A DNA stretch of 64,000 bases from positions 43,574 through 107,573 of the forward strand of contig JAFEFL010000045.1 in the NCBI GenBank assembly GCA_018240595.1, written 5' to 3'. A program made the position numbers and the translations under genes. Within the stretch, counting starts at the first letter, position 1, and every line of letters starts with the position of its first letter. The stretch is from Pseudomonadota bacterium (lineage in GTDB: Bacteria > Pseudomonadota > Alphaproteobacteria > Rhizobiales > Xanthobacteraceae). The notes under the pieces are model-generated. The model was not told the DNA's origin. It saw only the letters and a program-made list of their open reading frames with translations, and made no database searches. Below, in pieces: positions 45,093 through 53,554 of this stretch.

Positions 45093-45887
45093 ATGACCGA
45101 ACGAGCGGCGCCGCTTCCGGGTTCCATACCCGACCGCCTGCCGGAAAATGCTCCCCAGGCGGCCGATTTCGACCCTCGGGCGGCCGGAAAGGAACTCCTG
45201 CGCCGCATCCGCGCCGGCACCCTTGCGACGTTGGACCGCAATACCGGGCATCCCTTTGCCTCGCTGGTGAACCTCGGCACCGACGCCGACGGTTCCCCTG
45301 TCATTCTGACCTCTCGGCTTGCCACCCATACGGCGAACCTCGAGGCCGACGGCCGCGCCTCGGTGCTGCTTGCCGAAACCGGAAAAGGCGACGCTCTGAC
45401 GCACCCGCGGCTCACGGTGCTCGGCAGCTTCGCGCCGGTGCCGCGCGAGGCCCCGGACGAGGCGCGGCTGCGCCGGCGCTTTCTCGCGCATCATCCCAAG
45501 GCGCAGCTTTACGCCGGCTTCGGCGACTTCGCCTTCTGGCGCATGCGGGTTGTCTCGGCGCACCTCAATGGCGGCTTTGCTCGCGCCGCCGATCTCGAAG
45601 CCGCCGATGTGCTCACCGATATTGCCGACGCACAGGATCTCATCGAGACCGAGGAGAGTGCCATCGATCACATGAATGACGATCACGGCGAAGCGCTCAA
45701 TCTCTACGCGGTGAAACTGTGCGGCGCGCCGGCCGGCATCTGGCGCTGCACCGGCATCGATCCCGACGGCCTCGATCTCGCCAACGGTCCGCTCTCCGCG
45801 CGGCTGATGTTTCCTGAGCGGGTGACGGGGGCGGGCGCATTGCGCGTCATGCTCAAGCAACTGGCGGACCGGGCCCGCGCGGCGTAG
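45093..45887 (+). CDS. HugZ-like heme/pyridoxamine-phosphate-oxidase-fold protein
   Basis: 264 residues: an N-terminal split-barrel PNPOx-like domain (about 30-165, containing ATLDRNTGHPFASLVNLGTD and the flavin/heme-type TSRLATHT) and a C-terminal DUF2470 domain (about 185-260, with IDHMNDDHGEAL). This pair is the HugZ family, which degrades heme with release of iron in Campylobacter and is found with iron genes; activity of this one is unproven. ATG 45093 after GGAGGATAAC. Confidence 0.85.
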   Translation: MTERAAPLPGSIPDRLPENAPQAADFDPRAAGKELLRRIRAGTLATLDRNTGHPFASLVNLGTDADGSPVILTSRLATHTANLEADGRASVLLAETGKGDALTHPRLTVLGSFAPVPREAPDEARLRRRFLAHHPKAQLYAGFGDFAFWRMRVVSAHLNGGFARAADLEAADVLTDIADAQDLIETEESAIDHMNDDHGEALNLYAVKLCGAPAGIWRCTGIDPDGLDLANGPLSARLMFPERVTGAGALRVMLKQLADRARAA

Positions 45888-45931
45888 GTTTGAACGGACC
45901 GCGCGGTTGACGCGTCGCGGAAGGCTTTCCC

Positions 45932-46330
45932 GTGACTCTCGCACCTCTGCTTCAGGCCGGTCCGGCCATCCAGGTTCACGCCTTCGCGGCGATCGCGGCC
46001 TTCGTGCTCGGCGGCATTCAGATCGCCGGACCGAAAGGCACGCTGCCGCATCGGCTGATCGGCACCGCATGGGCGGTGCTGATGTTCGGCGTCGCCGTCA
46101 GCGCGTTCTTCATTCATCAATTGCGCGTCTGGGGGCCGTGGAGCCCGATCCATATCCTGGCGGCATGGACACTTGTTACTTTGCCGATCGCTTTGTGGCG
46201 CGCGCATAAACACGACGTGCCGCATCACCGGCGCGCCATGCTGAGTCTCTATCTCGGCGCCCTGCTGATCGCTGGGCTCTTCACCTTCCTGCCCGGCCGC
46301 ATCATGCATGCGGTCGTTTTCGGCCACTGA
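45932..46330 (+). CDS. DUF2306-type membrane protein
   Basis: 132 residues from GTG 45932 with four hydrophobic segments and the conserved HAFAAIAAFVLGGIQI, HRLIGTAWAVLM, HIL and HHRRAMLSLYLGAL stretches. The several histidines in or near membrane helices are typical for DUF2306, which may bind heme or metal; function is unknown. 44 bases downstream of the HugZ-like gene on the same strand, so a heme link is possible but inferred. Confidence 0.75.
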   Translation: MTLAPLLQAGPAIQVHAFAAIAAFVLGGIQIAGPKGTLPHRLIGTAWAVLMFGVAVSAFFIHQLRVWGPWSPIHILAAWTLVTLPIALWRAHKHDVPHHRRAMLSLYLGALLIAGLFTFLPGRIMHAVVFGH

Positions 46331-46350
46331 CCCGCCGCCACCGGCTCATC

Positions 46351-46365
46351 AGTCATCATATGACT
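46351..46365. promoter_or_regulatory. Inverted repeat in the pckA upstream region
   Basis: AGTCAT-CAT-ATGACT, a perfect 6-bp inverted repeat, 215 bases before the pckA start and flanked by a direct CATC. The 250-base spacer is the natural place for catabolite control of pckA, but I cannot assign the binding protein. Confidence 0.3.
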
Positions 46366-46580
46366 CATCAAATTCTTTGAAACCCGAAGATGACGCCGGC
46401 GTTTAAGCCCTTGATGCGGTGCAACGCGGGCCCTTTGGAATGCATGGCATTTGATCTTGGCATTCACATTGTTGATGACTATGGTCGCCGCCTTACCAGC
46501 CACTCGACGAAAGTCGTAAACGGAATCATGGCCGTATCGGCCGCGGCGGTGCGTTTGCCGCCGGATGGGGAGAGCATAGC

Positions 46581-48203
46581 GTGCAGGAAACGGGTGTACG
46601 GAACGCCGCTTACGGCGCCGACAAATTCGGTTTCACCGGCCTCAAGGGCGTCAACTGGAACCTCACCGAGCCCAAGCTCTACGAACATGCCCTTCTGAAC
46701 GGCGAGGCCAACATCGTCGCCGGCGGCGCGCTCTGCGCCGAAACCGGCCATCACACCGGCCGCTCGCCGAAGGACAAGCATACCGTCGAGGACGATCTCA
46801 CGCGCGATAGCGTGTGGTGGGATGGCAACCGCAAGATGTCGAAGGAGAGCTTCGACAATCTGCTTGCCGACTTCCAGGCGCACTGCAAGGGCAAGTCCTT
46901 GTTCGCCCAGGACCTCGTCGGCGGCGCCGATCCGTCACATTGCATCAAGGTCCGCGTTTTCACCGAACTGGCCTGGCACTCGCTGTTCATCCGCCAGCTT
47001 CTGATCCGTCCGGACCGCGCCGACCTCGCCGGTTTCGTGCCGGAGATGACGATCGTCGACCTGCCGTCGTTCAAGCCGGACGCCAAGCGTCACGGCGGCC
47101 GCGAAGGCTCCGACACGATGGTGGCGATCGATTTCACGCGGAAGATCGTGCTGATCTGCGGTTCGTCCTACGCCGGCGAAATGAAGAAGTCGGTGTTCAC
47201 GACGCTCAACTTCTATCTGCCGGCCAAGAACGTCATGCCGATGCACTGCTCGGCCAACGTTTCGAAGGACGGCAAGGAGAGCGCGCTGTTCTTCGGCCTG
47301 TCCGGCACCGGCAAGACGACGCTGTCCGCCGATCCGCACCGCATCCTGATCGGCGACGATGAGACCGGCTGGGGCGACGACGGCATCTTCAATTTCGAAG
47401 GCGGCTGCTACGCCAAGACGGTGAAGCTGTCGAAAGAAAACGAGCCGATGATCTGGGACGCCACCAACCGCTTCGGTTCGGTGCTGGAAAACGTCGGGTT
47501 CGATCCCGACACGCGCGTGCCGGACTACGACGACATCTCAAAGACCGAGAACACCCGTTCGGCCTATCCGCTCGATTTCATTCCGAATGCCTCACGCACC
47601 GGCCGCGCGCCGAGCCCGAAGAACATCATCTTCCTCACCGCCGACGCCTTCGGCGTCATGCCGCCGGTCGCCAAGCTGACGCCCGAACAGGCGATGTATC
47701 ACTTCCTGTCCGGCTACACCGCGAAGGTTGCCGGCACCGAGAAGGGCCTCGTCGGCGTGCAGCCGGAATTCTCGACCTGCTTCGGCTCGCCGTTCCTGCC
47801 GCGGCACCCGTCGGTCTATGCCGACCTGCTCAAGGCCTATATCAACAAGCACAAGGTCGATGTCTGGCTCGTGAACTCGGGCTGGACCGGCGGCATCTAC
47901 GGCGTCGGCCGCCGCATGCCGATCAAGGCGACCCGCACCTTGGTCACCGCGGCGCTCAACGGCTCGCTGAAGGATGCCGACTTCCGCACCGATCCGTATT
48001 TCGGCTTTGCGGTGCCGACCTCGGTGCCGGGCGTCGAGCCGCATCTCTTGAACCCGTTCAAGACCTGGAAGGACAAGGCCGCGTTCGACAAGACGGCGCG
48101 CGAGCTGGTCGGCATGTTCCAGAAGAATTTCGAGAAGTACGAAAAGCACGTCTCGCCGGACATCCGCGCCGCGGCGCCGGAAGTGAAGATCGCGGCGGAG
48201 TGA
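46581..48203 (+). CDS. pckA: Phosphoenolpyruvate carboxykinase (ATP)
   Basis: 540 residues, full length. P-loop GLSGTGKTT at about 240, the kinase-2/metal motif [13 protein letters not shown] about 260, and the substrate Arg/Lys segments [12 protein letters not shown] late in the sequence. Converts oxaloacetate to phosphoenolpyruvate, the entry to gluconeogenesis. GTG start 46581 ([19 protein letters not shown]) with GGGGAGAG upstream. Sits next to chvI, an arrangement conserved in Rhizobiales, where ChvG/ChvI is known to influence pckA. Confidence 0.98.
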   Translation: MQETGVRNAAYGADKFGFTGLKGVNWNLTEPKLYEHALLNGEANIVAGGALCAETGHHTGRSPKDKHTVEDDLTRDSVWWDGNRKMSKESFDNLLADFQAHCKGKSLFAQDLVGGADPSHCIKVRVFTELAWHSLFIRQLLIRPDRADLAGFVPEMTIVDLPSFKPDAKRHGGREGSDTMVAIDFTRKIVLICGSSYAGEMKKSVFTTLNFYLPAKNVMPMHCSANVSKDGKESALFFGLSGTGKTTLSADPHRILIGDDETGWGDDGIFNFEGGCYAKTVKLSKENEPMIWDATNRFGSVLENVGFDPDTRVPDYDDISKTENTRSAYPLDFIPNASRTGRAPSPKNIIFLTADAFGVMPPVAKLTPEQAMYHFLSGYTAKVAGTEKGLVGVQPEFSTCFGSPFLPRHPSVYADLLKAYINKHKVDVWLVNSGWTGGIYGVGRRMPIKATRTLVTAALNGSLKDADFRTDPYFGFAVPTSVPGVEPHLLNPFKTWKDKAAFDKTARELVGMFQKNFEKYEKHVSPDIRAAAPEVKIAAE

Positions 48204-48211
48204 CTCTTCTT

Positions 48212-48236
48212 CACCCTCCCCCTCCAGGGGAGGGTG
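48212..48236 (+). terminator. Terminator-like hairpin after pckA
   Basis: Perfect 10-bp arms CACCCTCCCC / GGGGAGGGTG around CTCCA, nine bases after the pckA stop. No T-run follows. Confidence 0.65.
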
Positions 48237-48258
48237 GGAAACTCTTCGATTTGCCGCC

Positions 48259-48501
48259 CTACCAGCCGGCTTCGTAGCGTGGATTGCGCGAGGCGCGATC
48301 GTATAGCGGCGAGGCGCGCAAGCTGCGGATCAACGCCATGGTGCGCGCGGACTCTTCACGCAGGCCTTGCAGCGAGCGGTCGATCTCGGCGCGAAATGTC
48401 TCCCTCCGGGTGGCGATCGACACCGCGCTCTCCACGCGTCCGATCAGCGCATTGCGATCGGCAAAATCCGGTGCGGCGTGGCCGGGTGCGGAAGCGGGCA
48501 T
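48259..48501 (-). CDS. Small hypothetical protein
   Basis: 80 residues, mostly helical and charged (NALIGRVESAVSIATRRETF, then EIDRSLQGLREESARTMALI), ending in ARNPRYEAGW-like aromatic tail. It could form a coiled coil. No homology recognised. ATG 48501 is preceded by a weak GAGAG; the frame is open to 48534. ATGGTTAA (48547) lies 46 bases upstream. The 115-base spacer to the next gene holds that AT-rich site. Confidence 0.5.
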   Translation of the reverse strand: MPASAPGHAAPDFADRNALIGRVESAVSIATRRETFRAEIDRSLQGLREESARTMALIRSLRASPLYDRASRNPRYEAGW

Positions 48502-48616
48502 AGACGCTCTCTGACCGTGGGTGGGAGCGCCCACTGTGGAACTCGCATGGTTAATAAATTTATAAAGAACAGGCCCGGCCTATCCGACCGGGCCTGTTCA
48601 TCGCTCTTGCGCGAGG

Positions 48617-50395
48617 TCAGTTCGCCTGGCCGACCGTAAGATCGCGGCCCATGCGGTTGAAGCGCGCCTTCTGCTCCGCCGACAGCGAGGCGTAGAAGTC
48701 GCCGAGCGGCTGCTGCACCGTCTTGGCGGCGTCGACCATCGCCTTCAGCCGCGTCTCGATCGCCTGCAGGCGGCCGGGCGGCGTCAGCGGCGTTTCGCTT
48801 GGGCAAGCGGCTTGCAGCACGCCGACGGCTTTCACCGTGGCTTCGCCGAGCGCATCGAGTCCGGCCTGCTGCTTGTCGTCGGGCTTCACGGTGTCCTCGA
48901 TCTGCTCGATCGGCAGATTGGTAAGGCCCGGCTTGTTCTCGCCGCACTTCCTGGCATCGTCCGGCAGCGCCTCGCGCGCTTCGGCATTGTTGGCGACGTT
49001 CTTGCCGGGGCCGATCTCGTTGAAACGCTCCTTTTGTTCGTCGTTGAGCGAGGCATAGAAGGCCTCGAGCGGCGGCCGCACCGTCTCGACCGCCCTGAGC
49101 GTGGCGTCGAGCCGCGCCGTCATCGAGGCAAGGCGGCCGGGCGGCGTCAGCGGATAGGCGGTGCCAGACGGACAGGTCTGCTTGAACACGTCCGCCGCCC
49201 GCTTGCCGGCATCCTGCACGTCGGCGAGCAGCTTCTTCTGCTCGGCGTTCAGCCCCACCTTGCTGTCGATCTCCGCGATCGGCCAGGCGGTGATGCCGTT
49301 GCCGGGTTGCCGGCACAGGTTCTGCACCGCCGTGTAGGTCGGCGCCGATGCGTTGCTGCGCGGCCTGGCCTCGACGGAGCCGACATAGTCCACCGGCGGG
49401 CCGTATTCGCCGTAATAGACGCCGTCGAAGAAGTCGTCATAGGCGTAATACCAGTAGCCTTCGTCATAACCGGACGGCCAGAACGTGTACTCGAAGATGT
49501 CCGAATAGGCGTAGGGCCAGAACACCGGCCCGTACCACGGCACGAAACTGGCGCGATGACCGTCGCGCCAAGCCCGCCTCGCGGCGATGCGCTGCCATCG
49601 CGCCGCATTGACGCTTGTCGCTGCCCGCCCGGCGATCGTCGCTTGGCGCGCCGCGAAGGCGCCGGCGAAGCGGCCCAGGCGCGACGCCTGCGGCGTGATA
49701 CGCGGTTGGCCATTGCGGCGCAGCCGCGGATTGACCGCGGATGTTGCTGTCGCTCCCGTCGCTCCGGCATTGACGGAAGCCTTCGACCGCGCCTGCTGTT
49801 GCTGCTGTTGCTGCTGTTGCTGCTGTTGCTGTGCTGCGCGCTGCTGCCGCGCTTGCTCGAATTTCAGGCGCTGTGCCGCGCGCTGCTTCGGCGGCAGATT
49901 GCGCAGCACGTGCTGTTCGCGGCGGCGCTCGATGCGCTCCTGGCGCGCGGTGGCGCGGCGCTGCGCCCGCGTCACCACGGGCGCGGCATTCGGGGTTGCC
50001 GCATGTTGCACGGCGGCATTCGGCGCCGCAGCCGGGTTTGGGCGGGCGGCATTCTGCCGCGCCGTTCCTGACGGCGGCGGGGAGTGGCGAGCGGCACGAT
50101 CGATGTGGCGGACGGTGGGCGCCTGCGGACGGACGATATGCGGCGGAGCTTGGCGAACGGCCGGCGGCTGCGGGCGTGCAATGTGCGGCGGCGGCGCCGG
50201 GCGTGCCGCGGCGGGCCGGGGAGGCGGAGCCGGCCGAGCGGCTGGCCCGTGATGCGGCGCCGGTTTGGCGGCTGCGGGCGGCTGCTTCTTCGGATCCGGT
50301 GGTGGCTGCTGGGCCAGCGCGGCAAGCGGGAGGGCGGCGAGCAGAAGAGCGGCGGTACTGTGCGCTGCGAGGCGGTGAAGGGCGCGATGGGTCAT
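48617..50395 (-). CDS. Double Spy/CpxP-like exported protein with polyglutamine tract
   Basis: 592 residues. A signal peptide (about 7-28, ending LPLAALAQ) is followed by 170 residues of Pro/Ala/Arg/His low complexity, a basic region with a 13-residue polyglutamine, an aromatic Tyr/Asp/Gly patch (about 325-375, with YWYYAYDDFFDGVYYGEYG), and two tandem helical modules of about 95 residues with the LTPPGRL and FYASL-x2-EQK-x2-F blocks that resemble LTXXQ (Spy/CpxP) chaperones. Spy-type proteins help envelope folding and respond to stress; the two modules here would be a natural tandem dimer. Start ATG 50395. Confidence 0.72.
   Translation of the reverse strand: MTHRALHRLAAHSTAALLLAALPLAALAQQPPPDPKKQPPAAAKPAPHHGPAARPAPPPRPAAARPAPPPHIARPQPPAVRQAPPHIVRPQAPTVRHIDRAARHSPPPSGTARQNAARPNPAAAPNAAVQHAATPNAAPVVTRAQRRATARQERIERRREQHVLRNLPPKQRAAQRLKFEQARQQRAAQQQQQQQQQQQQQARSKASVNAGATGATATSAVNPRLRRNGQPRITPQASRLGRFAGAFAARQATIAGRAATSVNAARWQRIAARRAWRDGHRASFVPWYGPVFWPYAYSDIFEYTFWPSGYDEGYWYYAYDDFFDGVYYGEYGPPVDYVGSVEARPRSNASAPTYTAVQNLCRQPGNGITAWPIAEIDSKVGLNAEQKKLLADVQDAGKRAADVFKQTCPSGTAYPLTPPGRLASMTARLDATLRAVETVRPPLEAFYASLNDEQKERFNEIGPGKNVANNAEAREALPDDARKCGENKPGLTNLPIEQIEDTVKPDDKQQAGLDALGEATVKAVGVLQAACPSETPLTPPGRLQAIETRLKAMVDAAKTVQQPLGDFYASLSAEQKARFNRMGRDLTVGQAN
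49793..49831. repeat. CTG/TTG triplet repeat encoding polyglutamine
   Basis: Four copies of CTGCTGTTG plus one CTG (39 bases) in the reverse orientation of the Spy-like gene, encoding 13 glutamines (CAG CAG CAA pattern). The tandem can gain or lose units of 9 or 3 bases without frameshift, so its length may vary between strains. Confidence 0.85.
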
Positions 50396-50556
50396 GACGA
50401 GAATCACTCCGTCCCTGGCAAAAGGTTCCGGCCTTAGTGATTCAACGAACCGGACCGGCGATCCCTTCGCCGGCGGCCCGGGTGTCGGACAAATGTGATC
50501 GCCGATGAACCAATGTTCATCTTCGGTGCGACTTGTTAACTCCGGAGAGGGGGAAC

Positions 50557-51399
50557 TCAGAGCCCGTGCGTGCGCGGATAGGCGCTGCGCGCGGGCGAAT
50601 GCCACCCGGCGAGGCTGCCTGCGGCTGGCTTGAACACTTCCACCTTCAACGGAAAACAAGCGGCCGCGTCGCTTGAATGCTCGCTGCCGCAATCGCCGCC
50701 GGGGCAGGCCGACAAGGCGCCGAGCAGATCGATCTCGGCGAAGAACTCGATGAAATCGCCGGGACGCACCGGGCTCGCCTTCATGAAATACTGGTGCGTG
50801 TCATGCGTGAAGCCGGTGCACATGAACACGTTGAGCACGTCGTGCACATGCATCTCGGCGTCGCGCACATCCATGTTGCGTGCGGCGGCCAGCGCCCGCG
50901 TCAGGTTGGAGTGGCAGCAATAATGATAATCGCCGCCGGACAGCAGCCGGTTGGTGTAGGGGTCGCAGCGGGTGCCGATGACGTCGTGCACGCCGCCGCC
51001 GTCGGCGTCGAAGCCGTACCAGCCGAGAGAGTCATAGGAGATCGTGGCAAGCGGTCGCAAATTCGGCAGCGTGCTCCACAGCCGGTTGCCGGTGGTGACA
51101 TGGGTGGCGTGCAGCGCCCGCGTCTTGCCGCTGAAGAAGCGCTCCGACAAATCCCGCGCGTTCCACAGATTCAGATCGCCGACCTGCGGCCCCTCGATCG
51201 AAACGATGCGGAAGAAATATCCGGCCGGCACCTCGAAGGTCCGCGCGTCGCGCGGCGGCACGATGACCTCGGACACCTTGGTCAACGACGCCCGCGCATT
51301 TTCGAGCATCGCCATATCCGGCTGCGGCAGCGTGCTCACCGGATAGCAGACGACCGGCGGCTTGGCGCGTCGTGCGGCGGCGTCGTCGGGCTCGGACAA
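50557..51399 (-). CDS. DUF1989 (urea carboxylase-associated family) protein
   Basis: 280 residues of the DUF1989 family: EVPAGYFFRIVSIEGPQVGD, then NLWNARDLSERFF and the late HDVLNVFMCTGF, HQYFMKASPVRPGDF, with Cys-rich GGDCGSEHSSDAAACF near the end. Members accompany urea carboxylase/guanidine degradation or other nitrogen catabolism, often as a pair of subunits; this is a single copy with no urea carboxylase here. TTG start 51399 has AAGGAG six bases upstream and is preferred. Third gene of a three-gene operon (ten-base gap to the hydrolase). Confidence 0.82.
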   Translation of the reverse strand: MSEPDDAAARRAKPPVVCYPVSTLPQPDMAMLENARASLTKVSEVIVPPRDARTFEVPAGYFFRIVSIEGPQVGDLNLWNARDLSERFFSGKTRALHATHVTTGNRLWSTLPNLRPLATISYDSLGWYGFDADGGGVHDVIGTRCDPYTNRLLSGGDYHYCCHSNLTRALAAARNMDVRDAEMHVHDVLNVFMCTGFTHDTHQYFMKASPVRPGDFIEFFAEIDLLGALSACPGGDCGSEHSSDAAACFPLKVEVFKPAAGSLAGWHSPARSAYPRTHGL

Positions 51400-51409
51400 G
51401 CGTGGCTCC

Positions 51410-52375
51410 TTACTGGTGCGCGGTCATGAAATTGGCGATGTCGGCAATGGCGTCGAGCGATTTCGGCAGCAGCTTCGGCCGCGACACGAAGCCGTGCATC
51501 TGCCCCGGATAACGCGACATGGTGACGGCGACGCCTTCGTTCTTGAGCCGCGCGGCGTAAGCCTCGCCTTCGTCGTACAGCGGGTCGTAACCGGCAAGGA
51601 TCACAAGCGCAGGCGGCAGCCCTTTCAGGGTCTGGGCGAACAGCGGCGAGCAACGCGGGTCTCGCCGCTGGCTCACATCGGGCACGTACTTGTCGATGAA
51701 GTCGCGCATGCCGCCATTGTTCAGGGCGACGCCTTTCTCGAAGCGGTGGTCGTATTCGAAGGTCAGATCGACGATCGGGTAAGTGAGGATCTGCGCGCGA
51801 AGCTTGATCTTGCCTTCATCGCGCAGCGCGATGGCAACGGTGGCGGCGAGATTGCCTCCGGCGCTGTCGCCGCCAACCGAAATGCGCGAAGGGTCGATGT
51901 TGAGGAGCCGAGCATTGGCGGCGACCCACTTCGTCGCGGCGACTGCGTCGTCATAGGCCGCGGGAAAGGTGTTCTCGGGGGCGAGCCGGTAATCGACACT
52001 GACGACGGCAGAATTCGCCGCATTGGCGACCGCGCGGCAAACCCAGTCGTGGCTGTCGAGGTCGCCGATCACCCAGCCGCCGCCGTGAAAGTAGACCTGC
52101 ACGGGCAGGGCTTCATCGGTCAGCGTCGAGACGCCGCGATAGTAACGCACCGGGATCGTGCCGCCCGGACCGGGCACCTGATACTCGCGCACACAGGCGA
52201 CATGCGGAAGGTCCGGCTGATTGAAAGGCCGCGCCCGGCGCATGCCCTCGCGCGCCGCCTCGGGGCTCGGCGGCGTCGCCGGCGGCGGCGGCTGCAAGGC
52301 CATGTAGGCTCTGGAGTCGGCATCCATTTCGCCGAGGTCGGCGCGGTGACGTACGGGTGAAGTCGCAGTCGACAT
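51410..52375 (-). CDS. Alpha/beta hydrolase, hormone-sensitive lipase family
   Basis: 321 residues with the HSL-type oxyanion motif HGGGWVIGD (about 94), nucleophile elbow GDSAGG (about 165), acid Asp in AGYDPLYDEG and His in GQMHGF, the complete triad of an Aes/HSL esterase. Cytoplasmic. Middle gene of the operon; ATG 52375 after AAGGAA. A lactone, ester or amide from the epimerase's pathway could be its substrate, which is inference. Confidence 0.88.
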   Translation of the reverse strand: MSTATSPVRHRADLGEMDADSRAYMALQPPPPATPPSPEAAREGMRRARPFNQPDLPHVACVREYQVPGPGGTIPVRYYRGVSTLTDEALPVQVYFHGGGWVIGDLDSHDWVCRAVANAANSAVVSVDYRLAPENTFPAAYDDAVAATKWVAANARLLNIDPSRISVGGDSAGGNLAATVAIALRDEGKIKLRAQILTYPIVDLTFEYDHRFEKGVALNNGGMRDFIDKYVPDVSQRRDPRCSPLFAQTLKGLPPALVILAGYDPLYDEGEAYAARLKNEGVAVTMSRYPGQMHGFVSRPKLLPKSLDAIADIANFMTAHQ

Positions 52376-52414
52376 GAAATTTCCTTGAACGCGTGCGGAT
52401 AAGAGGGCCGGCGG

Positions 52415-53416
52415 TCACGCCACGATGAAACCGTGGGCGAGCGGATCGCGGTCGTCGACGAAGATGGTGTTGTGGCCGATGACCTGGGCCCAGCCGGCCA
52501 CGCTGGGGCGGATGGCGGGATGATTGCCGACATGCGTTTCGGACTCGACGCGGCAATCGAACATCGTGCCGATGATGCTCTCGTGGATGAACTCCTGACC
52601 GATCTTCAACATGCCCTTGCCGGCGAGCTGCGCCATGCGCGCCGACGAGCCGGTGCCGCAGGGCGAGCGGTCAATCGCCTTGTCGCCGTAGAACACGGCG
52701 TTGCGCGCATGTGCGCGTTCGGCGCGCGGCTTGTCGGCCCATTGCACATGGGTGACGCCGCGGATGCGGCTGTCTTCCGGATGCACCGGCGCGACTTTCT
52801 CGTGCGCCAGCTTGCGAACGATCGGCGACAGGCGCTGGATTTCGCTGACCGGCATGCCGTCGAGGCCCGACCAGTTCGCCTGCGGCTCGATGATGGCGTA
52901 GTAATTGCCGCCATAGGCGACATCGAGCTTGATGGTGCCGAGCGTCGGCACGTCGATCTCGACGTCGGTGGCGTGCAGGTAGCTGGCGATATTGTAGAGC
53001 CGCACCTGATCGACGAAACGGCCGTTCTGGGTGTACTCGATGGCGACGCGGCCGGCCGGTGCTTCGATCGCCAGCTTGCCCGGCTCGCGCGGCGTGACCA
53101 GGCCTTCCTCGATCGCCACGGTGACGGTGCCGATGGTGCCGTGGCCGCACATCGGCAGGCAGCCGCTGACTTCGATGTACAGCACGCCGACGTCGCAGTC
53201 CTCGCGAGTCGACGGATAAAGGATCGAGCCGGACATCACGTCGTGACCGCGCGGCTCGAACATCAGCGCGCGCCGCACCCAGTCGTGATCGCGGACGAAA
53301 ATCTCGCGTTTGTCGATCATCGGCACATGCGGCAGCAGCGGTCCGCCGCCGGCGACGACGCGCACCGGGTTGCCGCAGGTGTGGGCATCGATGCAGAAGA
53401 AACTATGACGCGCCAT
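52415..53416 (-). CDS. 4-hydroxyproline/proline racemase family epimerase
   Basis: 333 residues. The two catalytic cysteines are Cys90 in LPMCGHGTIG and Cys253 in SPCGTGSSAR, both present, which indicates an active racemase or epimerase and not the trans-3-hydroxyproline dehydratase (which has a Ser or Thr). Length and these motifs fit 4-hydroxyproline 2-epimerase. First gene of a three-gene operon, with a 39-base gap to the hydrolase. The usual hydroxyproline pathway genes (D-amino acid oxidase, deaminase, KGSA dehydrogenase) are not seen nearby. Confidence 0.85.
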   Translation of the reverse strand: MARHSFFCIDAHTCGNPVRVVAGGGPLLPHVPMIDKREIFVRDHDWVRRALMFEPRGHDVMSGSILYPSTREDCDVGVLYIEVSGCLPMCGHGTIGTVTVAIEEGLVTPREPGKLAIEAPAGRVAIEYTQNGRFVDQVRLYNIASYLHATDVEIDVPTLGTIKLDVAYGGNYYAIIEPQANWSGLDGMPVSEIQRLSPIVRKLAHEKVAPVHPEDSRIRGVTHVQWADKPRAERAHARNAVFYGDKAIDRSPCGTGSSARMAQLAGKGMLKIGQEFIHESIIGTMFDCRVESETHVGNHPAIRPSVAGWAQVIGHNTIFVDDRDPLAHGFIVA

Positions 53417-53554
53417 GAGGAACTCCGCTGGTCGCGGCAGTTAAACACTCTGCTCCCTCCTGCGAAAGCGGGAATCCCGAAGGCCTGGGTCCTCGCCATA
53501 GGCGTTCTGAAGGAACGCCGTTCTTCGAACGGCTATGCGCGGGGACGAGCGAGG

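Noticed and set aside
49793..49831. CRISPR-like or minisatellite array
   Set aside because: It is a simple in-frame 9-base repeat within a coding region, with no spacers. No CRISPR array is seen anywhere in the window.
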